Positions 1 to 4,916 of a stretch of DNA of 6,079 nt are shown in pieces. The stretch covers positions 1 to 6,079 of the forward strand of contig CANKQN010000058.1 in the NCBI GenBank assembly GCA_947485035.1. The letters are read 5' to 3'. The first letter of the stretch is position 1. Every line of letters begins with the position of its first letter. Made by a program: the position numbers and the translations under genes. This DNA is from Rickettsiales bacterium. Its GTDB lineage: Bacteria > Pseudomonadota > Alphaproteobacteria > Rickettsiales > Deianiraeaceae. The notes under the pieces are model-generated. The model did no database searches and was not told the DNA's origin. It worked only from the letters and a program-made list of their open reading frames with translations.

Positions 1-842
1 ATATAACCTATATTCACTCCGCCAACAATCTTTGCTTTTGTGCCATCTATGTTATAGTGGTGCGTTTGACCAGGTAAAGTGTAGATTTTTTTTGTACCAT
101 CTTCATTTTGGTCAAAAATAAATTCATAACCTTCGGGGGCGGTTGGGAGAATGGGGTGGCGATAAACAAAGCATTTGTCAAATGTAGGCTCATCAAATAA
201 ACACTGCAAGAAATCTGCCTGCATTAAATCGCAACCTTGGAATATTGCCCAGCTACAATTACATTGATCCACAAACTTTGCAAACTGCAAATTGCAACCT
301 TTAAATGTTCTATCGCGCAAATTACATTTTGCAAAAGTTGTGTTCACCATAATGGATTTATTGAATATAGCATATTGAAAGCTACACCCATCAAAAACTG
401 CACCACTCAAATTCGCACCAGTGAAATTACAGCCGGTTAAATCTGCCCCATTTAACTTCAAACCAACCAAATGTGCGTTGGATAAATCCAGCCCAGCCAA
501 GGATTTCCCCCGTTTGTGCAAAAATTCCAGAGCGTCCTTCCTGCCAAGGTCTCCCGTTCCTTTTTGTGCCAAAAGCGACCACGCACCAAGAATTTTTTGC
601 TGTTCAATCATTTCGTCCTGCTTTGCCAGTGCTTTTTTTGTGTTTTCATCGGCGGTGTTGGAGTCTTCTATTTGTTTATCAAGGGCTTTTTTTTGCGCAT
701 TAAAAGCCTTCTTTGCGATGCAAATCGCCAAAATCGTCAACGGCAAGCCAACAATCGTCGCCCAACTTGCCACATTTGTTAAAGTTGAATCGCTCGCAAC
801 TGCGGGCAGGGAAAATAGCAGGGAAATTGGACAATATTGCAT
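1..842 (-). CDS. Membrane-anchored pentapeptide-repeat protein, C-terminus cut off by window edge
   Basis: Translating the minus strand from an ATG at 842 gives 280 codons with no stop down to the left edge, so the gene is incomplete. Residues 5-16 are hydrophobic and end in AVA-S, resembling a short signal segment. A second hydrophobic helix (about 24-43, VASWATIVGLPLTILAICIA) is followed by Lys-rich sequence. Residues 44-90 form a charged, probably coiled-coil stalk. Residues about 115-225 are pentapeptide repeats of the A(D/N)LxG type (ADLTG, CNFTG, ANLSG, AVFDG, CSFQY, CNLRD, CNLQF), around 20 in total, expected to fold as a right-handed quadrilateral beta-helix. The visible tail after 230 is not repetitive. 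An in-frame stop at 878-876 limits the start to 851 (GTG), 845 (GTG) or 842 (ATG); ATG is chosen. Pentapeptide proteins have no single function (some mimic DNA, many are unknown), so no activity is assigned. The repeats are certain, the start less so. Confidence 0.85.
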   Translation of the reverse strand, partial: MQYCPISLLFSLPAVASDSTLTNVASWATIVGLPLTILAICIAKKAFNAQKKALDKQIEDSNTADENTKKALAKQDEMIEQQKILGAWSLLAQKGTGDLGRKDALEFLHKRGKSLAGLDLSNAHLVGLKLNGADLTGCNFTGANLSGAVFDGCSFQYAIFNKSIMVNTTFAKCNLRDRTFKGCNLQFAKFVDQCNCSWAIFQGCDLMQADFLQCLFDEPTFDKCFVYRHPILPTAPEGYEFIFDQNEDGTKKIYTLPGQTHHYNIDGTKAKIVGGVNIGY

Positions 843-865
843 CACGCACACAAAAAATTTGCCCC

Positions 866-894
866 ATTGTGGTGGTCAAAAATTGAATTTTCAA
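866..894 (-). promoter_or_regulatory. Possible promoter of the pentapeptide-repeat gene
   Basis: On the minus strand TTGAAA (894-889) is followed after 17 nt by CACAAT (871-866). Transcription would start near 859, leaving a leader of under 20 nt before the ATG at 842. The -35 matches the sigma-70 consensus well, the -10 only in four of six bases. The site overlaps TTGAA/TTCAA inverted-repeat arms that could bind a regulator. This is a by-eye match in AT-rich DNA. Confidence 0.25.
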
Positions 895-911
895 GAATTT
901 TGAAAAAAAGC

Positions 912-941
912 TTGATTTTTATTTTTCTAGGAATTTATATG
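912..941 (+). promoter_or_regulatory. Probable sigma-70 promoter of tRNA-Ile
   Basis: TTGATT (912-917) is followed by TATATG (936-941) with an 18-nt spacer, or TTATAT (935-940) with 17 nt. Predicted initiation near 948 lies a few bases before the mature tRNA 5' end at 954, a usual distance. No terminator hairpin is seen between the tRNA and the gene at 1061, so this promoter may also transcribe the downstream Panacea gene pair. Confidence 0.45.
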
Positions 942-953
942 GTTTTAGAAGAT

Positions 954-1030
954 GGGTGCGTAGCTCAGTTGGTTAGAGCGCGTCTCTGATAAGGACGAGG
1001 TCGGAGGTTCAAGTCCTCCCGCACCCACCA
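954..1030 (+). tRNA. tRNA-Ile (anticodon GAT)
   Basis: A full 77-nt cloverleaf. The acceptor arm pairs GGGTGCG (954-960) with CGCACCC (1020-1026), then discriminator A1027 and encoded CCA (1028-1030). The D stem is GCTC/GAGC (963-966/976-979). The anticodon stem is 981-985/993-997, with loop CTGATAA placing anticodon GAT at 988-990. The T stem is GGAGG/CCTCC (1003-1007/1015-1019) around loop TTCAAGT. It reads AUC/AUU isoleucine codons. In many bacteria this tRNA lies in the 16S-23S spacer with tRNA-Ala; here protein genes flank it and no rRNA or tRNA-Ala is visible, so it is a solitary copy. Confidence 0.98.
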
Positions 1031-1060
1031 GTTTCTGTTTTGGTAAGTAAAGTTTAAGGT

Positions 1061-1627
1061 ATGAAAGAAGCACAATACACGCCAAGCCACATCGCAAATT
1101 ATTTTCTAGCATGTGCATCAGATGAAAGCATCGATATAACTCCGTTAAAGCTTATGAAATTGGTTTATTTCGCCTACGCTTGGTATTTATATTTAACTAA
1201 TGGTGAAGAACTCTTTTCCGAGGAAATTCAAGCTTGGAAACATGGTCCCGTAATACCATCACTATACCACGAATTTAAACATTTTGGTTTGCATGGCAAA
1301 ATCAAAAATACATATGCAACATATATCGACCTAGACAACGAAAAAAATTTAACACTTCAAAGACCAACAATTGAAGCTCATATATTAGAAAGTGATGACA
1401 ACCTTAATGCTGGAATATGTGGCGTGTGGTTTTATTATAAAAATAAAACAGGCGATGAACTTGAATCGATATCTCATCATAAGGATTCAGTGTGGACGGA
1501 ATACTACGAATCTGGTAAAAATGTTCAGCTTAATGATACTCAGGAGAAGCGAGATATGATTCAAAAGAGGTCTTGCATTGCATACAAGCAAGCAGAAGAA
1601 GTGTTAAACGGCGTTAGTGTTGACTGA
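1061..1627 (+). CDS. Panacea-domain (DUF4065/SocA-like) protein, probable antitoxin
   Basis: A 188-residue protein carrying the Panacea/SocA-like signature. Residues about 8-75 hold a helical N-terminus (HIANYFLA), the ITPLKLMKLVYFAYAW core, ELFSEEIQAWKHGPVIPSLY and EFKHFG; a second conserved part near 125-150 reads VWFYY...GDELESISHHKDSVWTEYY. Known members include Caulobacter SocA, an antitoxin that hands toxin SocB to ClpXP, and Panacea antitoxins that neutralise many unrelated toxins encoded next door. The gene begins 30 nt after tRNA-Ile and ends 3 nt before a small membrane-protein gene, a bicistronic layout typical of toxin-antitoxin pairs. The ATG at 1061 gives the family's usual N-terminus; only a weak AAGG lies directly before it, so no proper ribosome-binding site is seen. 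The domain call is firm. The antitoxin role is inferred from family and context; a phage GepA-like role is the alternative. Confidence 0.88.
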   Translation: MKEAQYTPSHIANYFLACASDESIDITPLKLMKLVYFAYAWYLYLTNGEELFSEEIQAWKHGPVIPSLYHEFKHFGLHGKIKNTYATYIDLDNEKNLTLQRPTIEAHILESDDNLNAGICGVWFYYKNKTGDELESISHHKDSVWTEYYESGKNVQLNDTQEKRDMIQKRSCIAYKQAEEVLNGVSVD

Positions 1628-1630
1628 TAT

Positions 1631-1894
1631 ATGGCAAAGTTTCCAGTAAAAAGTACAAAAACAATTATCAATAAACATACGAATACATTTATTGATAACA
1701 TTGGTGAATTTATTGCACAGTATGCGGTGCTAATATTTTGTAGTGCTATCGCCTTATTGTCTCTATATGTTATTCCTTTATACATTAACAATGTTGATAA
1801 CAAAACAAGAATTGCACACCTTTGGAATGCAATTATATTCCTTAGCGGGTGGCTTGCAAATGTTTGGAAGAATGCTGCATCAAAACCAAAATAA
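1631..1894 (+). CDS. Small two-helix membrane protein, candidate toxin partner of the Panacea protein
   Basis: An 87-residue protein not recognised as any named family. A basic N-terminus (MAKFPVKSTKTIINK) precedes a long hydrophobic helix at about residues 28-52 (QYAVLIFCSAIALLSLYVIP) and a shorter, Trp-rich one at about 63-80 (HLWNAIIFLSGWLANVW), then a Lys-rich end. It should sit in the inner membrane. Its ATG lies 3 nt after the TGA of the Panacea gene and no ribosome-binding site is visible, which suggests translational coupling to it. Panacea antitoxins are known to pair with diverse toxins, including small membrane-active proteins, so a toxin role is reasonable but unproven. It could instead be an unrelated small membrane protein. 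Only 6 nt separate it from the convergent dikinase-regulator gene, and no terminator lies between. Confidence 0.65.
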   Translation: MAKFPVKSTKTIINKHTNTFIDNIGEFIAQYAVLIFCSAIALLSLYVIPLYINNVDNKTRIAHLWNAIIFLSGWLANVWKNAASKPK

Positions 1895-1900
1895 ACATTC

Positions 1901-2797
1901 CTAATCCACCCCCTCCAAGGCAATCTTTTTCGTCAATTGCTTCATAATATACACCGAAGTTTCTTCGATAGACTTTTCCGTTATGTTAATTACAGGGCAG
2001 CCAAGTTTTGTGAAAAGCTTTCGCGATTCCACGATTTCCTCCCGAATTTTATCAATGTCGGTATACTGCGATTTTTCCGAATCTCCACTGAGTGATGATA
2101 TTCGCGATTTGCGAATTGCCTCCAAGCGTTCGGCATCGGCTACTAACCCAACAATTAGCGGTTTTTTTATGGAAAAAATAATAGACGGAAATGTTTCAGT
2201 TGTAACAAATGGAATGTTGACAACTTTGTAGCCTCGATAGGAAAGATAGATGCTCACCGGTGTTTTTGATGTTCTTGACGCACCAATTATAATAATATCC
2301 GCTTCGTCAAGGTCTTCTAATAATCCGCCGTCATCGTGCGATATTGTATAGTTAATCGCCTCAATTCTGTTAGCATAGCCAGCAGGAATATCGTTTGATA
2401 TTGTGCTAAGAGTTCCCAAACTGTCTTCGCCCAAGTATCGTTGAAATGTGCGAGTAATTTTAGAAAGAATTGGAATGCAGGGAATGTTGAGGTCTGAACA
2501 AACGACTTGAAGCATTTCTTCGAATTTTGGCGAAACAATTGTGTACATAACAATTCCCTTGTTTTTCTTAATACCATCAACAATAACATTCATTTCGTTT
2601 TCCGTTCTTGTTAAAAACCAAGTGAACTTTTTGAAATCTACCTTTGGAAATTGTGCTGTAATTGATGATGCCATTGTTAAAAGAGTATCGCCCGTGGAAT
2701 CGGAGACTAAATGCACATTACACGCCTTCGTTCCATTAACTTCAACAACGCCTTCAACCTTAACCTCCACTTCCTTCACTTCTTGAATTTCAGACAT
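1901..2797 (-). CDS. Pyruvate,phosphate dikinase / PEP synthetase regulatory protein (DUF299 family)
   Basis: A cytosolic bifunctional regulator. Family members use ADP to phosphorylate a Thr in PPDK or PEP synthetase, switching it off, and use phosphate to remove that group by phosphorolysis, so they control pyruvate-to-PEP flux (PpsR/YdiA in E. coli, RP1 in maize). Family marks, numbered from the chosen start: HLVSDSTGDT (29-38), RIEAINYTISHDDG (144-157) and the nucleotide-binding loop GASRTSKTPVSIYL (172-185), which keeps the SRTSKT core. The chosen ATG at 2797 gives 298 residues, slightly longer than usual because of a Glu/Val-rich leader (residues 2-25). An ATG at 2878 is in frame but would add 27 hydrophobic residues unlike the family and place the promoter inside the gene. 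The target dikinase gene is not in this window, so PPDK versus PEP synthetase is undecided. Confidence 0.93.
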   Translation of the reverse strand: MSEIQEVKEVEVKVEGVVEVNGTKACNVHLVSDSTGDTLLTMASSITAQFPKVDFKKFTWFLTRTENEMNVIVDGIKKNKGIVMYTIVSPKFEEMLQVVCSDLNIPCIPILSKITRTFQRYLGEDSLGTLSTISNDIPAGYANRIEAINYTISHDDGGLLEDLDEADIIIIGASRTSKTPVSIYLSYRGYKVVNIPFVTTETFPSIIFSIKKPLIVGLVADAERLEAIRKSRISSLSGDSEKSQYTDIDKIREEIVESRKLFTKLGCPVINITEKSIEETSVYIMKQLTKKIALEGVD

Positions 2798-2814
2798 ACA
2801 AAATATATTATATA

Positions 2815-2848
2815 ATTTTAGCAAAATTCTATTGTTGGGGATTGTCAA
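2815..2848 (-). promoter_or_regulatory. Candidate promoter of the dikinase regulator
   Basis: On the minus strand an extended -10, TGCTAAAAT (2823-2815), lies about 18 nt before the ATG at 2797. A perfect TTGACA is present at 2848-2843, but its spacer to this -10 is 22 nt, too long for normal use, so the extended TG motif would have to compensate. A second -10-like TATAAT (2812-2807) lies closer to the start. The position supports starting the protein at 2797 rather than 2878. The 111-nt gap 2798-2908 separates two divergent genes and holds nothing else apart from short repeats. Confidence 0.35.
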
Positions 2849-2873
2849 ATAAAAAAGTTGCAAAATGCAAAAT
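2821..2873. repeat. Three copies of GCAAAAT in the divergent intergenic region
   Basis: GCAAAAT occurs at 2821-2827 and as a perfect tandem at 2860-2866 and 2867-2873, between the divergent start sites of the dikinase regulator and the gene at 2909. The spacing from the single to the tandem copies is about four helical turns, so it could be an operator. In AT-rich DNA it could also be chance. Confidence 0.3.
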
Positions 2874-2908
2874 AGCAATTATTTATATTGTAAATTTATA
2901 AGCTTTAA

Positions 2909-3006
2909 ATGAGTAACACACACAACAAAATGCAGCACGCGTTCAAAAACTTTATGACCTTGTAAAGGAATGTAACGCAGCACTTGATGAATTCAAAGAT
3001 TACTTC
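2909..3006 (+). other. Probable frameshifted N-terminal part of the gene at 3007
   Basis: An ATG at 2909 opens a frame reading MSNTHNKMQH and stops at TAA 2963-2965. From 2917 on, the frame of the downstream gene is open and reads as a plausible helix (NAARVQKLYDLVKECNAAL, then DEFKDYF), but contains no ATG, GTG or TTG before 3007. One extra A in the A run at 2927-2930 would join the two into MSNTHNKNAARVQ... and on to the downstream protein. The stretch therefore looks like coding sequence separated from its start by a one-base change, a sequence error, or recoding. No canonical slippery heptamer is seen. Confidence 0.5.
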
Positions 3007-3525
3007 GTGAAGCCAGAAAAGGACGATATTATGTCAATTCTTAATACACTGCTTGACAAAGCGAAAGACGCAGAACCCAAACAATTTGGGGAGGTCGTCG
3101 CTAAAGAAACTGACGCGATATTTAAGATTATTGACAATCGCTGGGACCAAATTCAAAGCAACGCATTGAAGGATGATGATATTAGCCAAAGACTAGCAAA
3201 ATTAATACCAGATCCATCTCAGCGTCAATATCATTTGAAAGATCACCAGCGATATTCCTCAATGCACGAACGTGCTGTATATGTAAGAGGTATGCTTGCT
3301 GATTCCATTACCCTTTCTAATGCCAGGAAAGAGCGTGACAAAAAAGAGCTTGAGGAGGTGTTTGCTCCTATAGCACCATCACGACTTAATAGCAATACAA
3401 CACAAGATCTTCAACGGAACAATTCAAATATCTCAATTTCTTCGGTAAAAACTGCAACTAGTTATGGCAAAATTGCACCTCCTGAAGTCAAAGGCGAAAT
3501 TAAAAAATCGCAACAGCGTAGCTAA
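3007..3525 (+). CDS. Unrecognised helical protein, N-terminus uncertain
   Basis: Not recognised. From the GTG at 3007 it encodes 172 residues; an in-frame ATG at 3031 is the first ATG, and the coding pattern probably reaches back to an ATG at 2909 through a frameshift, giving about 204 residues. The first 130 residues look alpha-helical and charged (SILNTLLDKAKDAEPKQF, then FKIIDNRWDQIQSNAL and RKERDKKELEEVF). The last 45 are Ser/Asn/Thr-rich, probably disordered, ending in Lys/Gln/Ser. There is no signal peptide, membrane helix or recognisable catalytic motif, so a soluble scaffold-like or secreted protein is possible, but this is a guess. It is divergent from the dikinase regulator and 104 nt upstream of tuf in the same direction. 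No ribosome-binding site is visible at any candidate start. Confidence 0.7.
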   Translation: MKPEKDDIMSILNTLLDKAKDAEPKQFGEVVAKETDAIFKIIDNRWDQIQSNALKDDDISQRLAKLIPDPSQRQYHLKDHQRYSSMHERAVYVRGMLADSITLSNARKERDKKELEEVFAPIAPSRLNSNTTQDLQRNNSNISISSVKTATSYGKIAPPEVKGEIKKSQQRS

Positions 3526-3564
3526 AAAACCACAACTTGAAATATAACACAATGAAAAAAAAAC

Positions 3565-3629
3565 TTGACAAGCAAAAAAACCGTGTTCTTTTTTAAAAAA
3601 ATTCATTTTAACTATTTTTATACAAACAT
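3565..3629 (+). promoter_or_regulatory. Possible tuf promoter and A/T-rich leader
   Basis: A perfect -35 TTGACA stands at 3565-3570, but at 16-19 nt below it there are only T-rich sequences and no good -10. A TATACA at 3619-3624 lies 6 nt before the tuf ATG and would give a nearly leaderless transcript, yet it lacks a -35. No Shine-Dalgarno sequence precedes the ATG. A strong promoter is expected for such a highly expressed gene; which element is used cannot be settled here. Confidence 0.25.
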
Positions 3630-4817
3630 ATGGCTGAAGCTTTTGAGAGGAATAAACCTCATATGAACGTTGGTACCATTGGTCACGTCGATCACGGTAA
3701 AACAACATTAACAGCTGCTATTACAAAAGTACAAGCTAAACTTTTCGGTGGTGCAGTTCAAAACTACGATGACATCGACAAAGCTCCGGAGGAGAAAGCT
3801 CGTGGTATCACAATTTCAACAGCACACGTTGAATATGAATCTGAAAACCGCCACTACGCACACGTAGACTGTCCAGGACACGCCGATTATGTTAAAAACA
3901 TGATTACAGGTGCCGCTCAAATGGACGCTGGTATTATTGTCGTTTCTGCGGTTGATGGTCCAATGCCACAAACTCGTGAACACATTCTTCTTTCACGCCA
4001 AGTTGGTGTACCTAAACTTGTTGTATTCTTGAACAAATGCGACATGGTTGACGACCTTGAACTTCTTGAACTAGTTGAAATGGAGGTTCGTGAACTTCTT
4101 TCTTCATACAACTTCCCAGGCGACGACACTCCAATCATCAGAGGTTCCGCTTTGAAAGCTCTTAACGGTGAAGATTCCGAACTTGGAACACAATCTATCA
4201 AAAAATTGATGGACGCTCTTGACACATTCGTTGAAATGCCTGCTCGTGAACTTGACAAACCATTCCTTATGCCAGTTGAAGATGTATTCTCAATTTCTGG
4301 TCGTGGTACAGTTGCTACGGGTCGTGTTGAAACAGGTATCATCAAAGTTGGTGAAACAGTTGAAATCATCGGTCTTCGCACAACTCAAACAACAACAGTT
4401 ACAGGTGTGGAAATGTTCCGTAAACTTCTTGACCAAGGTCAAGCTGGTGACAACGTTGGTATTCTTCTTCGTGGTGTGAAAAAAGACGACTTGGAACGCG
4501 GTCAAGTTATCGTGAAACCAGGAACAGTTACTCCTCACACAAAATTCGAAGCTGAAATTTACGTTCTTTCAAAAGAAGAAGGTGGTCGTCACAGCCCATT
4601 CTTCGCAGGTTACCGTCCACAATTCTATTTCAGGACAACAGATGTAACAGGTTCTGTTACTATTCCTGAAGGCGTTGAAATGGTAATGCCTGGTGATAAT
4701 GTTAAAATCACTGTGGAATTGATTTCGCCAATTGCTATGACAGAAGGTCTTCGTTTTGCTATCCGTGAAGGTGGCAGAACAGTTGGTGCCGGAGTTGTAG
4801 GAAAAATTCTTGCGTAA
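3630..4817 (+). CDS. tuf: Translation elongation factor Tu
   Basis: The GTPase that carries aminoacyl-tRNA to the ribosomal A site; cytosolic, recycled by EF-Ts. Full length at 395 residues and co-linear with E. coli EF-Tu. The G domain has the P-loop GHVDHGKT (18-25), switch I with RGITI (58-62), DCPGH (80-84, catalytic His84), NKCD (135-138) and SAL (173-175). Domains II and III follow ([52 protein letters not shown], and the [12 protein letters not shown] end). The ATG at 3630 matches the family N-terminus. One oddity is DAG at 99-101 where most bacteria have DGA. Codon use leans to CTT, GTT and GGT, as expected of a highly expressed gene. The gene stands alone: none of the usual neighbours (rpsG, fusA, rpsJ, tRNA-Trp, secE) is adjacent within the window, so it is a detached or second copy. 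An independent promoter and terminator are therefore likely. Confidence 0.99.
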   Translation: MAEAFERNKPHMNVGTIGHVDHGKTTLTAAITKVQAKLFGGAVQNYDDIDKAPEEKARGITISTAHVEYESENRHYAHVDCPGHADYVKNMITGAAQMDAGIIVVSAVDGPMPQTREHILLSRQVGVPKLVVFLNKCDMVDDLELLELVEMEVRELLSSYNFPGDDTPIIRGSALKALNGEDSELGTQSIKKLMDALDTFVEMPARELDKPFLMPVEDVFSISGRGTVATGRVETGIIKVGETVEIIGLRTTQTTTVTGVEMFRKLLDQGQAGDNVGILLRGVKKDDLERGQVIVKPGTVTPHTKFEAEIYVLSKEEGGRHSPFFAGYRPQFYFRTTDVTGSVTIPEGVEMVMPGDNVKITVELISPIAMTEGLRFAIREGGRTVGAGVVGKILA

Positions 4818-4829
4818 TTAATGCCAATT

Positions 4830-4894
4830 TTGCCCTTTGAACTTCGGTTTAAGGGGCAATAAGGAAATCCGTTTTTTCAAGCGTCTTTCCTTAT
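4830..4894 (+). terminator. Double-hairpin structure downstream of tuf, probable terminator
   Basis: Hairpin 1 begins 12 nt after the tuf stop: 4830-4842 pairs with 4847-4859 over 13 bp (two G-T pairs), closed by a C(TTCG)G tetraloop, an exceptionally stable RNA loop. Its T run comes late (4872-4877). Hairpin 2 pairs ATAAGGAAA (4859-4867) with TTTCCTTAT (4886-4894), with an inner stem 4870-4874/4879-4883; it shares base 4859 with hairpin 1. The late T run is atypical for an intrinsic terminator, so pausing, 3'-end protection or attenuation are alternatives. Confidence 0.55.
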
Positions 4895-4916
4895 TAAATT
4901 TTAATTGCTTGGTGGT

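Noticed and set aside
842..878. TGA read as tryptophan, extending the pentapeptide gene upstream
   Set aside because: The Panacea gene ends naturally at TGA and the sequence above 878 in that frame does not look coding, so the standard code is assumed.
237..903. Overlapping plus-strand open frames of 67-160 residues at the left end
   Set aside because: They are shadows of the minus-strand pentapeptide-repeat gene, which shows clear repeat periodicity in its own frame; the plus-strand translations look random and Cys/Ser/Phe-rich.
1003..1030. The tRNA-Ile 3' end as an attachment site of an integrated element
   Set aside because: No second copy of this sequence and no integrase lie in the window, so the idea is kept only as context for the tRNA finding.
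1561..1923. A 120-codon minus-strand open frame across the Panacea/small membrane protein junction
   Set aside because: It lies antisense to two better-supported genes, and its hydrophobic part mirrors the membrane helices of the plus-strand protein.
3552..3596. A 14-codon mini-ORF (MKKKLDKQKNRVLF) ending 33 nt before tuf, a possible leader peptide
   Set aside because: It has no ribosome-binding site, is built mostly of A and T runs, and has no regulatory codon pattern or alternative hairpins to support attenuation.
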